64,000 nt of DNA from Symsagittifera roscoffensis (lineage: Eukaryota; Xenacoelomorpha; Acoela; Convolutidae), in assembly GCF_963678635.1 (NCBI RefSeq), contig NC_087064.1, forward strand, positions 56,984,338 to 57,048,337, read 5' to 3'. The translations under genes and the position numbers were made by a program. The notes beneath the pieces were generated by a model. It had not been told where the DNA came from. It saw only the letters and a list, made by a program, of their open reading frames with translations, and did no database searches. Of this stretch, positions 12,086 to 23,640 are shown one piece after another. Within the stretch, counting starts at the first letter, position 1. The number at the start of each line of letters is the position of its first letter.

Positions 12086-12262
12086 GTGTTGTTCGGAGTT
12101 ACACCTAACCCTCCAGAGAGAGGTACAGAGATCACCCCGCCCCCATATACTAAAGAAGACAAGGAAAACCGCTTCCCAAGTGCAGTATCCTACTATCTCT
12201 CACACCGCTGGCCGTGTCACACGATCAAAAACTGCCTCAAATACGGACGACTAATACCTCGA
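12086..12262 (+). CDS. Candidate internal exon, 59 codons, unrecognised
   Basis: This GC-richer block follows an AACAG acceptor and stays open for 59 codons to a weak CGA/GTACAG donor. It encodes a Pro-rich then Tyr/His/Trp-containing peptide (ITPPPYTKEDKENRF). Phase 0 at its start matches the end of the segment at 10,672-10,791. The composition contrast suggests coding. It may belong to a host gene or be a transposon remnant. Confidence 0.35.
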
Positions 12263-12603
12263 GTACAGTAAAAAAAATTACCAATTGTCCCGCGGTGCGG
12301 AGTCAAAGATTTTTTTTTGTAAATATCAACATATTTTACAACATTTTCTACTTAAATTGCAAACCAGTTCTGCAAAAAACTGGGAAATACAGCTCATCTC
12401 TACAAATCATTTAGGTTTCAAATGACTCATAAGATATTGCCCGATATTACAAGTAACTCATAAGATTTATGAAAAAATATCATAGGATATTTCACGAAAA
12501 AACATAAGTTTGTACGTTTAAATTTGAATAAAATACTCAAGTTTGGTCGAGCACGGTCGAAACATATCTTGCTGGGTCGAAATATAACGGTCGAAATATA
12601 AAG

Positions 12604-12777
12604 TGAGCACTTCGAGTCGGGATGTAATATTATGTCAAGCGTTGGACAGTGCTGATTTGCTCTGCGAAATCAACCTGCATACTAAAGTATCTCAAACAAA
12701 AGGTTTATCAGTTTTGACATCATCGTGCGGTAAACTTAGTGTTATTGAGCCGAAAAAGCAACGATTGTTGGGGCAGG
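12604..12777 (+). CDS. Candidate internal exon, about 58 codons, unrecognised
   Basis: The segment is open between an AAAG acceptor and a CAGG/GTAAAT donor and encodes a balanced peptide with RDVILCQALDSADLLCEI and an alternating hydrophobic stretch, reminiscent of beta-propeller blades but not identified. Its start phase does not match the 12,262 donor, so a missing exon or a separate gene is needed. Confidence 0.35.
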
Positions 12778-12799
12778 GTAAATATAGCTTTAGATAAGT

Positions 12800-13374
12800 T
12801 TCAAAAAAACTGGTGGCCACTAGGTCGTGATATAAGTCTACATGTTTGCTATCTCATCAACTCAAATTTCATCGAAAAATGAAATATTGAAAAAGAGAGA
12901 TTTAAAATATCTTCTAAACACCCTCTGTTCCAAACGCACTGACTGTAACTAATCAAGCTATTTCAATTTCTCAACTTAATAAATTTTTTATCTGTCTTTT
13001 AGGCTATTCGGGACACCACAATTGGACAATTATTATTTTTCAACAATTCAGATGTTCAAAAGAATAATTGATTTTTGAATTCATAATTGCCATAGTTGTA
13101 TTTATAAACAATCTTGGAAATTTTTTGAGTGTCTTTTTTCATAAATTTGAGAATTCTTGTTTAAATTTTTTCTTCCGACAAAGTTAGACAATTAAATTAG
13201 CCAGTTTTGATTGAAGTTCTTCAAGTAAAAACTAGGCATCTATACCTTGAGTTCAAAATTTAAAAATCATATAATTCACCTGTGATCGTTTTTCTTCAAC
13301 TTATGACAGTTTGGAAGTTTTTAATTTGGCTTAACTGGAACAGCTAACGCGCAATTTATTTCGTTCTAACCACA
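12800..13374. other. Noncoding AT-rich sequence
   Basis: Nothing recognisable: no conserved frame, no repeat matched elsewhere in the window. Confidence 0.4.
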
Positions 13375-13690
13375 CATGAACTACACTTTATTTCGGCTCG
13401 GGAACCCTTACAATTTGATCTGAAGCAAGTTTTTTGGAACTATTAATACGTTGATGGACGCAATTTTTATCACTTTGTACCTTAAATAGCGTGTATAGGG
13501 AATATTTCAAAAGCTAAACTGAAAACTGTCAACTGAAAAAATGAACTGTGTTTTATTCCGGCTCGGAGACCCCATTCGAAACAAGATTTTGGGAAATATC
13601 AATGTTGATGGACGCAGTTTTCATCACTTAGTACCTAACATAACGTGTAGGGGGAATATTTTCAAAACAAATTGCGCTCAATTTAGTTTT
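13375..13690. repeat. Tandem duplication of about 155 bp
   Basis: Copies at about 13,375-13,530 and 13,537-13,690 share TGAACTRYRYTTTATTYCGG, GTTGATGGACGCARTTTT and ATCACTTNGTACCT blocks in the same order. They are moderately diverged. Confidence 0.65.
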
Positions 13691-14126
13691 TTTTGCTCAG
13701 AGAAACTTCTGCTTTTATCATCTGACTTCAAACGATACCGTAAGAAATTGATAGGTTTATAACTAAAGTATGTCCTGTTTAAGTCTCTTAGGCTTGTGTT
13801 TAAAGCGCTAGAGAATATTTACTAGAAAAGATTTCAAGGTGAACATTTGAGCTGGCTGTTTTAGTGTGAAATTGGAGGTTTGAAAAACAATTGGCATGAA
13901 CATCAATTTTCCAAACATTAGTTTTTTCAAGGCTCGCCTAAATTTTGCTTCAATTTGTCACTTATTTTTATTATAAACTTGCAAGCTACCAAAATTTATT
14001 GGATAGAACTATGGGAAATTCATCCGGGAGTAAGTCGGAATTATCGTAAATACATCGCCGGTAAAGTTTTCTTGCCATAAAAGCATCCGTGCTTGAATCA
14101 GCAGCATTGTAGCAAGGCGAAACAAA

Positions 14127-14670
14127 ACAAGACTGCTCGTATCAGGGCAAAGCCTTGAATGTTCCGACTGCCTTTTAAGGTTTATGGAGCAGCAGTAAAA
14201 ACATAAAAAGTTAAATGAAATAAAAAAAAATGAAAATTTTTTTTCCAAAATTTGAAATTTTTTATGAAAATCATCCCCCCACACACCATTTAAAGTACAA
14301 AAAGATAGATTTCGTTCCTTGTAACAAATCAATTATGGCAAATAAGCTTCGTTCAACAAATTTGGAACGATTTATAAGACGGATTAAATCTCCGCTTACG
14401 CGTTAATAGCGCGAATTATATCGCGCGTTAATTGTCCCAAATTGGTCAAAATGGCCAAAATGGCAATCTTTAGACCCTCATAACTTTACGAAAAAGGATC
14501 ACAGGTAAAATATCTTTTCAAATTTAGGCTCAGGACAACAATAGTTTTCGAATGATATAAGAAAATTCCATCAAAAATGGCTAGTTAAAAAGTCGAAATT
14601 TGTCTGAAGAAAAAAAAAAAACCCACCCCGAGCACAAATATTCCGTTACTTTCGTATCGAAAGTCGGAAC
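14127..14670 (+). mobile_element. Non-autonomous repeat family, copy 1
   Basis: This is one of three copies of a roughly 510-bp element. Short inverted termini GTTCCGACT (14,161) and AGTCGGAAC (14,662) bracket a conserved interior with GCGCGAATTATATCGCGCG. About 35 bp of shared sequence continues beyond the left terminus, so the true end may lie at 14,127. No ORF; probably a MITE or a decayed element. Confidence 0.65.
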
Positions 14671-14679
14671 AATAAAATA

Positions 14680-15185
14680 ATTAGGGAATGAATAGTTTGG
14701 CGTTGTGACACACCAGCTAATATTTCTTTTTGCTGAAAAACATTTCTTCCTTTCGTTAAGTTTTTCATAACATCAATCTCATGAAAAGCAAATGGCATTA
14801 AATTTAACGGATACAACAGCCTTTTTGTAAAAAGTAACTTTAAACATATCAAACATACATGAAGTCTCGAAAAGTTGACGTTTGATACCTTCGAATTTCT
14901 AAAAACACTGCAATTTTTGACCCAAAAGTCTGTGTTTCTTTCTCAGGCGTCAAATTCGATTCAATCAATAAGGTATTTTTTCTCAAGATGTGAAGTATAA
15001 CACTTGACGACTGGTGATGAAAAAAATGATAAGCTCAAAGAAGTCTGTTATCTTTTTTTTTACACTTGTAGCGAAACGAGAAAATGAGAAAACGAGAAAA
15101 CTTGTAGCAAAACGAGTAATTTAAAGTATGTACTGGCTAAAAGCAAAAGTTCACTTTATTTAATTAGGGTTTCTGCAATTCGCAG
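14680..15185. other. Noncoding stretch
   Basis: No gene seen. On the minus strand an AATAAA near 15,157-15,162 could serve the membrane-protein gene that ends at 15,589. Confidence 0.3.
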
Positions 15186-15189
15186 AGAG

Positions 15190-15200
15190 TATATAAAAGG
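15190..15200 (+). promoter_or_regulatory. Strong TATA-box-like promoter element
   Basis: TATATAAAAGG with GC-rich flanks is a near-ideal TATA box. Downstream there is only a 26-codon ORF (from about 15,348) and an AATAAA near 15,432, so a short transcript, a noncoding RNA or a retroelement promoter remnant are all possible. Confidence 0.35.
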
Positions 15201-15588
15201 CTATCAGGCCTGTCTAACCATATTCTGTTTCTGTTATTTCCCCATATACAGACTGAGTTATTCCATACCGCAATCTTTTCCACCCCTTCGACACCCACTT
15301 CGCTTCCCCGTTTTTTTTCGTTTCTTAAATAGCTGTTAGCCTCAAATGTATAATGTCGTTTGGCAAAATTGTATCATGGGAACTGAGAAAAATATATATT
15401 CAGTGTTTTGGTGCATTAATTCCTAGTCGATAAATAAAGGGTCAATTTATCAATTATTTAGCCTGAAACTATCATGAAGTTTTTTTGCGGTTGGGCAAAG
15501 ATGTCCCAAGATGGAGGGCTGTGAGAGGAAAAGTTCTTTTTGCAACTGTATAGTTCACAATTGTGTTCGCTCATCCTCTTTTGGTGTG

Positions 15589-18500
15589 TCAGTAGAGAAT
15601 GTGCATTTTCCTGGCACTGAGTATGACGGAGAGTGTGAAACAGAGGGTGGTGAAGAGACTCATCTGCAGGATCCTGTTTCGAGGCACTTCGAAGTAGTTG
15701 TGGAAATACTGGGGCGAATAGAACATCACTCGCACCTGCTTCTCATCTGAACGAGAACACAAAACAGAAAAAAAATTATATGTTGATGCGGATTTTCTTT
15801 TTTTTTCAATAAATTTTTGTCTAATTTTCTTAAGTCGACGAAATTGACTTTCCGAACAAACCCAAACCACCATTTTCAACATTTTTTTTGTTTTCACACA
15901 AATTTGAAAAAAAAACAGACCCAAAAAAAAACGTTTTCAGGCACTTTGAAAAGTTTAGACCAAAAAAATTGTATTTTTGGGTGTGCGCTCTCTCTCTCAA
16001 AACAAGTATATGCTGGTGCCAACGAAGCTTCTAAAAAGTTTAGAGTCGGTTAGCCAAAAATTTATGTCTTAAAATAGTACCCCAGAAGACAACAAATCAG
16101 CGGTTTTTAGTTATTAAGTTTTAGTAAGTTCATGATTAAGTTTTAAAGTGACTGCTCGGTAAAATAACCTTTCTACAGATATAAATACGGGAAAATATTT
16201 TTCCGAAGCATGTTTTTCATGAGTTTTTTCGCAAATATTTCATGCTGATTGAAGCTCTTCTTTTTGCAATAGGCATCGCAATCTCGCCGAATTCTGATAA
16301 CATTTTTCATTAAATTGGATTATGTTCTTTTCACGCAAGTTTTTACAGTTTATCGAATATTCAATGAACTTTGTGGTGCTAATGCTTCAATACTGCTGAC
16401 TTAAATTAACCGTATACATTTTCCAAAATTCCTTCCTCTCGAATTTGGTGAAATTTGACAAAAAATGACGGATAAAAAATGATAGACATTTAGCAAGCAC
16501 TTTTTTGTTGCAATTCATTTTGCTTGCGAGGTTTCAAATCAAACAAGACTGCTCGTGTCAGGACGAAGCCCTGAATGTTCCGACTGTCTTTTAATGTTTA
16601 ATAAAATGTATTAAAAATGAAAAAAAAAATTCAAAAATTCAAAATTTTTCATTTTTTTTAAAAATGAAAAAAAAAAAATTCAAAAATTCGAAATTTTTTA
16701 TGAAAATTATCCCCCCACACGCCATATAAAGTACAAAATGATAGAATTTGCTTCTTGCAACAAATCAATTATGGCAAATAAGCTTCTTCCAACTAATTTG
16801 GAACGATTTCTAAGACGGATTAAATCTCCGCTTACGCGTTAATAGCGCGAATTATATCGCGCGTTAATTGTCCCAAATTGGTCAAAATGGCAATCTTTAA
16901 ACCCTCATAACTTCACGAAAAATGATCACAGGTGAAATATTTTTTCAAATATAAGCTCAGGACAACAATAGCTTTCGAATGATATTAAAAAATTCCGTCA
17001 AAAATGGCTAGTTAAAAAGTCGAAATTTCTCTGAAGAAAAAAAAACCCACCCCGAGCACAAATATTCCGCTACTTACGTATCGAAAGTCGGAACAATAAC
17101 ACAACTCAAATGGGTCAATTCTTTAACTTTATATTTAAGGATAGGAAAAGGGTAAATTATGTTAAAAGAACTACAAATGAGCTTGTTCTCTCCTAAATTG
17201 GAACCAAATGAATTCGCCCAATTTAGTGTTAATTTGGTTTGAATTGATATTTTTCCCATCAGTTTTATTTTGCCAAACATCACCAAGTTTTAGAAACACG
17301 AGTGTGAAATCTTGTCTTATTTCGTTTGATCCGTTTTTTTAAAAATCATTATAAAAGCTTGTTCAGCACAAAATGCATTGAAAATTCGATGAACTGTTAA
17401 AAACATGCGTTAACAAAAAAATTTCGGCTCATGAAAAATATTATCAGAATATGGTGACATTTTGCTGTTTATTGCAAAACAATGGCTTCAGTTACCCAAA
17501 AATTTGTGATACAAGAAAGGTTTTGAGAAAAGGTTCTAAAATTATCTTGTTGTTTGTTTCAATCTGGGCATGATTTAAATCTTTTCAGTCGATCGTATTA
17601 GTTTTCCGAGCTACCGGGTTGAATTTAAAAAAATCAAGCGATGTAAGCCATCGAGGTAAACAACATAACCCATGAAGCGTGGTGAGGTATAAAAAAGCGC
17701 AAACTTTTCGGTTCCAATTTCGCAAGAATTTGTTATATGTTTGAAAAAAATGGTTTTTTCACATTTTAAAATGGAAACTCAGAAAGTTACGAACAGCAAA
17801 AATTGCAAAATTTTTTTGACTGAAAAAAAAAATCTGCTGCACTTTTTGACAAGAAGCTAATTAAAATTCTTTTTTTGCTTATTCTATGGAATTCATAAGT
17901 TCTTGATAAAACGAATGACAGTTGTTTCTTTTTAAAGTATCAGCTTTCAGTGCGTTAGAAGTTACAACTAGCATAGAAGGTTCCGACCCAGAGTCCTGAA
18001 AACATTTTTCTAAAAATGTTGTTTTTTTGCAAGTAGCGAGAAAAAAAATCAGCCTGTAAAAATTGTTGCAATTCGCTACAAAACCAAAAATTATAATTTA
18101 CTAAGAAAAACATTTTTTCAAATAAAGTTTATTTAGAAGATATGAGCGTTTTGAAGTTTTCATGCAGAGATAGTGCTCCATGGTTTTTAAACAACTGCTT
18201 ATTAATGCTTGTAATCTGTTATTGCAATTGAAATTACGGCTAGAGACCCAGTTTCATCCAAAAAATGTAATGTTGCTCTATTAAATAATAAGTAAAACTT
18301 TTTGTGACTTTGGAATTTTCCCAGAGAATTTTCCTACATATTTTAAGGCGTAGTATTTTATGCGCGGAGCCTTTCCACAACTTGTTGTCTCAATTAAACC
18401 CTTAATATCAGATTGAGTTGTTCTCGAGAACAGTCAAAAAATTTCAAAAAACGGACGACAAATCAAAACATTGACTTTGAAGGCCATTGAAGGCCATAAC

Positions 18501-21500
18501 GTTTTTGCTAAAAAAAAGTTGGACAAGATTGCTTGCACGGAAAGTTTCTCTCAACTTTTTTTCTAATAAACTCAAAATCTCAGAGCTCGGAGGGTAGTTT
18601 TGCGAAAAATCAAAAGGCTTCAGGAAACGGCAAAAAATCGAAAATTTGAACGATCCGGGGCTCATAAATTTTTGTGTAAAAAAAACTGGTCGTCATCGCT
18701 TGTGCGAGTGTGCTTCTTAAAATCCGTTTTACTCATTGAAGTCAAATTTTCAGATTTGGGTGGGTTGTTTTTGAGAAAAGCCAAAAAATTTCAAAAAACT
18801 TTCGACAAATTGATAAATTGTACTTTTCCGAGCCAAAGTTTGTTGTGCAAAAAAAATTAGTTTGTGCGTAACCACTAATGCAGCGGAGGGTTTCACAACC
18901 AACAAATTGAAAACTTGACCTTTCTGAAGGCCATAAAAATTTGAATTTTGTATTTAAAAAAATTGGGCATAGCCGTTGATGTAAGCCAGGGTCTAGAAAC
19001 GCGTTCCTTTGATTTAAATCAAATTCTCAAGTTTGGGAAGGTTGCATATGAGAAAATGTAAAGATATTTAAAAACATTTGTGTCAAAATTTCACCCCACA
19101 CATTTTTCCGGAGGCTGCGGAAAGTGGTTTAAGGTAAAAAGAGACTAGGGGATTATGCAAACACACAGGGTAAATGGTGGTTTTCCCGTTGGTATCACTT
19201 TATCGGAAATTGGATGATAACTGTCTGAGAAAAATCAAGTTTTTGTAAAAAGTGAAAAAATTTTCCAATGCGCCTCAAAAAAAATCCCAGTCCCATACAT
19301 TTTTTTTCCAGAATACGTGTTTCTAACAAACACGAACTGTAGGCGCAGATAAAGTTGGAGGTACTAGTTTGATAACTTTTGAATTTGTTTTGCTGATTCG
19401 GGATGAAGTAGGTAATCTCAAAAATTTTAGAATTCGTGTTTTCATTATTTTTGCTGAAACTTCAAGGCAAAGCATCTTATGCACGGAGGTTTCTCACAAC
19501 CTGAACCCTTGATGTCAGCTTGAGATGCTTCGAGAGGTCAAAATGTTTTAGAAAAAGGACAAGATTTCAAAACAATGACTTCTCAGAAGGTCAAAAATTT
19601 TTGTGTTCAAAAACGTTGACTTAATTGTTTATGCATGGGAGATTCACACAAGTCTTTCTACCCATTCGAACCAATATCTCAGATTAGGGAGTTTAGATTT
19701 TGAGAAAAGTCCGAAAGTGTCAAAAAACGGTCCAAAATTCAAAAATTTGACCTTTCCGAGGGTTTTTTTTTGTGTACAAAAACTTGGGCGTAACTGCTGA
19801 TGCAAAAGAGTCTCTCAAACCCATTCTACCCATTGAAAACAAAAACCTGAGATTTGGGTGGGCAGTTTTCGACAAGTTTCGAAAAGGATCAGAAAATTTG
19901 ACTTTTCCGAGGATCATAACTTTTTATTCAAATGAATTGGGGTGTAACCGCTTAAGCAAAGAAGCTCCTCACAGCTCGTTTTGACAATGAAACAAGAATT
20001 TCAGATTAAAGAGCATAGTTTTTGAGAAAAAAAATCTAAAAAAAAATTGAAAAAACGGCCAAAAAACCTAAAGTTTGATTTTTTGAGTGCCAGATCTTTT
20101 TGTGTTGAAGAATTGGACGTAAAAAATTATGCATGCGAGCTTCCCACAACCCGTTCTACCCATTGAAACCAAAATTTAAGGTTCTGGAGAGTAGCTTTTG
20201 AGAAAGTCAATGTTTCGAAAAACGGTCAAAAAATCGAAATTTTGTTGACCGATTCTTTCGATTTTTTTTTCAAGAGCCATAAATTTTTGTGTAAAAAAGT
20301 TTGAGTGCAGCCGGTAATGCCGAAAAATTTCCCCATTTTGTTCTCTCCATTGAAATCAAAGTCTCAGATTTGGAGGGTAATTTTTGAGAAAGTGTACAAA
20401 AAACCAAAAATATTTGTCAGTTTTTCCCCCTTACACTTTTTCGAAGGCTGTATAAAACGGGGTAAGGTAAAGAGAGCCCAGGAAATATGCAGGCACACAG
20501 AAGAGTGGTCGGACATCCCATTGGTACTACTTTTTTTGAAAATCGTTTCAAGAGTTTTTGAGACAAACTTTTTTTTTGAAAGAGTGAAAAAAACTTTCAA
20601 AGCGTCTTAAAAAAAAACCCAATCCCATACATTTTGACAAACCTGTTTTAATCAAACAGAAGCATAAATTTTTTCAATGAGATCTTCAACCAAGTCTGAC
20701 ACTAATTTCAGTTACCAGATTTTAGGTGAAAAAACAGAACCGAATGATCATTAGGCTTATATAGACCAACTTTGGTCTTGTTTTATGAAGCCATTTTTGA
20801 GTGATCTGCCCTAAAAATTTTTAGTTGCCTTGGAAGCCAAATTTTACTTTTCGAAAGAAAAACGCACACCGAAAAACCGCAGTTTTTGGTCCAGATCATC
20901 CAGAAAAGCTGAAAAACGGTTTTATCTTCCAAAAATAGCCGGCGACAGGAGCGGATTTAGGGCGGGTGGGCAGACGCCTCTCCCTCTCGCCCCTCGGGGA
21001 TTCGACCCCCTGCCGAGCCAAAGGGTCCCCCTTTGGTATTTTTTACGAAACTCATTTTTGGCCGACCGACCCTAAAATTTTTCTAAAGGCGCCTTTGGCA
21101 CCAATATAACTTATTTTGAGGGGAGGCCGGGCGCTTTTTGGTTAAAATTTTCCAAAAAGTGCCTAAAAACGCGTTTTTTGGACTATTTTTTCAAAATTTT
21201 GCCTGCGGCGCAGAAAATTTGACCAAAACAGGGACTAAACCGGGCTTATTGAGAGCTCAAAAAATCATTTCGGTCGACCTAAAAAAAAGGTCGAAAAAGT
21301 TTTCGAAAATTTTTTTTTGAAATCCCCCCCTCGAGAAAATCCTAGATCCGCCCCTGGCCGGCGATATAAATCTTTTTTGCCAAAGATTGTCCTTTAATAT
21401 GATTTTCGTTCATTTTTTTCAGCAATAGCTGGCCTATAAAGGGACAACTTTTTCAAAATCCATGTCAAAAAAAATTTAGCGCAAGCTACTGCTTCTCATC

Positions 21501-22825
21501 CAAATGCTAAGGTAACTTCAGGATAAAGTTTTTCTCGATCAAGTTTTTTTGACTGAATGTGAGTTCAGCGTAAGATTTTGATTATTATTGAAAATAAACT
21601 TCAGGTTTTTTGTCAAAGCAACATCATAAAAAGCTTTCAAAAGTAGATCTTAAATCTCAAATTACCTTCATCAAACAATGCCATGTATTGAATGACATCC
21701 GGCAGAATCCTATCCGGAAGGCACGTGGCGACACTCAAGTCTGCAAACACGTCTGGTGTCAGATCGTCAAAATTATTGTGCAAGCCATGCAACCGCTGTG
21801 ACGTAATAGTTACAGGTACCATAAAAGGAGATCTGATGAACATCTTCATGTTTCGCATGAACAAAACGAAACAAATCACGTGTAGTATCATCAAACTGAG
21901 CATTGTATAAAGAATGAAAAAATCGAGCCAAAATGTTTGAGAGTAGGCGACGATAACCATCATTAAAGGGGGAGACATTCCACAGAACCATCCAATGAAA
22001 AGGGCGACCAGGTTTTGGAAGTTTCTTTTTTCGAATCGCGATGAAAGATGCCTGGATCGGACGCCCCCAAAAGGCAAAAGGCGACTCATCTTTTTCCGCT
22101 TCATCTGAAATTAAAAAAGACACCCTGCTTGATGTGTTTCAGCACAAAAATCGGGAACTAAAAATCATTTGTCTCCGAAATCAGACGCAATTTTGATTCT
22201 TTACTGAGGAAAGCTAATAAAGCCAAACCAAAACCCTTCTTTTTCTTGGATACAGCTGTGGTAAAATGACAAAAATTTGTTCTTATCAATGCTACACTAA
22301 TTTTGCAAAGCAGAAGCTCAAAAGGAGAATTTTAAAATTGGCTCGTGGCTACATCGGAGAAAATGGATATCATAAGTTGCCAAGTACTTCTCGGATTTCT
22401 TTATGCGGGAAAATTTCTCTGTTCTGCTCTTTGAAATTTTTACCTACAATTTTCTCAAAATTTTTAAATGAACTCAAAGCGATCTTTCAATTATCTCAAA
22501 ATTCTTAGGGCTCCTATACCCTTATATTTATTCTTTAACCCGATGGTTTTTTTTAGTCAACATCCCTTATCCTGAGAAAAATGAATCGCTTAAACTGTTT
22601 TACTCGAAACTTCACTGTGATTTTAGATGTAACAATGCACCCTGAGATTGTATGCGTTGAGTTTGATGACGAGGTTGAAGTTGTTGACGGCGAAGTCGTG
22701 CCTGTTGTAGAGTCCCCTCTGCACCTCACTCTCCTCCCCCCTCCCGTCCAGGGCCACTGTGTGTCTCCCGTGCAGCAACTCCGCGTGCTCCGCCTCCGAA
22801 TCCGAGAAAGTGGAGTCGTCCGAGT
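15589..22825 (-). CDS. Unrecognised multi-pass membrane protein, three exons visible
   Basis: Three GC-rich minus-strand exons are joined by consistent phases. Exon A is 22,825-22,641 (acceptor TTTCTCTAG, donor AGG/GTGCAT) and encodes an acidic segment with DSDDSTFSDSEAEHAELLHG. Exon B is 22,104-21,666 (acceptor AATTTCAG, donor GAAG/GTAATT), 146 codons with two strong membrane helices around FIGWFCGMSPPLMMVIVAY, then a soluble part with LHNNFDDLTPDVFADLSVA. Exon C is 15,746-15,589 (acceptor TCTCGTTCAG), where the split GAT codon restores frame. It adds FYSPQYFHNYFEVPRN and a third helix, ending in TGA. The 5' exons and start were not found; the exon A donor is weak. The 5.9-kb intron holds repeats and a hAT MITE. 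I do not recognise the family. Exon structure is seen; membership of one gene is inferred from phase and membrane content. Confidence 0.6.
16543..17094 (+). mobile_element. Non-autonomous repeat family, copy 2
   Basis: Same family and orientation as the copy at 14,127-14,670. Inverted termini are GTTCCGACT at 16,577 and AGTCGGAAC at 17,086, and the interior is close to identical apart from small A/T-run differences and loss of one GGCCAAAAT unit. Confidence 0.65.
17100..18330. other. Noncoding intronic AT-rich sequence
   Basis: It lies inside the long intron of the minus-strand membrane gene. No ORF, motif or repeat is supported. Confidence 0.35.
18330..20640. repeat. Degenerate tandem repeat field with two higher-order halves
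   Basis: Roughly 150-190-bp units recur with the order TTGAGAAAA, CAAAAAACGG, GACCTTTCCGAGG, TTTTTGTGTAAAAA, CCGNTNATGCA, CTCACAACC, CCCATTGAAACCAAAATCTC. Two larger halves (about 18,330-19,310 and 19,450-20,640) each end in the same non-unit block with GGTAAAGAGAGNC, GCANACACACAG and CAATCCCATACATTTT. Short ORFs inside are not conserved. Confidence 0.65.
20946..21356. mobile_element. hAT-type MITE, 411 bp, with 8-bp target-site duplication
   Basis: The left end CAGGAGCGGATTTAGG and the right end CCTAGATCCGCCCCTG are imperfect terminal inverted repeats. The element is flanked by perfect 8-bp direct repeats GCCGGCGA at 20,938-20,945 and 21,357-21,364, the target-duplication length of hAT transposons. 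There is no transposase. The interior is GC-richer than its surroundings and shows faint similarity to about 4,320-4,560 in the transporter intron. Confidence 0.9.
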
Positions 22826-22859
22826 CTAGAGAAACAATCATAGTAATTGGTAATCGTTT

Positions 22860-23640
22860 TCAAATACGTTTGACATAATGGTGGGATCTTTTTAAATCTG
22901 AACCCCGCCTCAGTTCAATTAATTTGATCAATGATTTTTTTTGGGAGGGGAGTTCGATGCGTTGAAACTTTCAAAATCAATGAGCGCAACAGATCGCGCG
23001 TAAATTATCCCAAGTTGTTGATTGTCGATTGAAAAGTGTCAATTTAGGATAATAAAAATCATAATAAAAAATTGTTTCCAAACGATATCTAGTTACAGAG
23101 TTATTTATAAAAAAGTATAAATATAATCTAGTTAACTTCTTCGATCCAATACAATGGACTTTCTACCGGTAAATATTTGTTTAACGTAAACCTATTCATT
23201 GCACCTTACAACCAACCTCTACAAGAAAATAATTTTATTTTTTGTTTTCTCGGGTAGTCTTTTCTACCGACAACATAGAAACCAACGAAACAAATTCTAA
23301 ATATTGAGCAAAAAAATGTCTCAAAGCATGCCCAGTAAAACCGTTTTGCTGGGCATGCCTAGAATGTAATTATCCAAAATGTAATTAACCTAGAATGTAA
23401 TTATCCAAAAATTCAACATTAAAAGTATTCAATTGAAGCCGAGAAGCCCCAATCAAGAATTTGACCGAAGCGGGAAAAAATTTACATCAAATTAAACGCT
23501 TTTTTAAATTTTAGGTGTAACCGAACCTCTGTTGAGTTTATTTCTATATAAAGCTAAATTTTGATTTGTTTTTTTTTTGAAAATATCACGTTTAACTCTT
23601 GTTCAGTAATGTATTATCTCAATGGATCAATTTGGCAATC
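22860..23640. other. Noncoding stretch with a palindrome and short direct repeats
   Basis: A near-perfect inverted repeat lies at 23,326-23,358 (16-bp arms, GCATGCCCAGTAAAAC and its partner, one mismatch). It is followed by two copies of CTAGAATGTAATTATCCAAAA-type sequence (to about 23,415). No gene seen. Confidence 0.5.

Noticed and set aside
15511-15750. Plus-strand 79-codon ORF
   Set aside because: It is the antisense of exon C of the minus-strand membrane gene.
22581-22829. Plus-strand 82-codon ORF
   Set aside because: The minus-strand reading has splice borders, acidic protein-like composition and phase agreement with the next exon.
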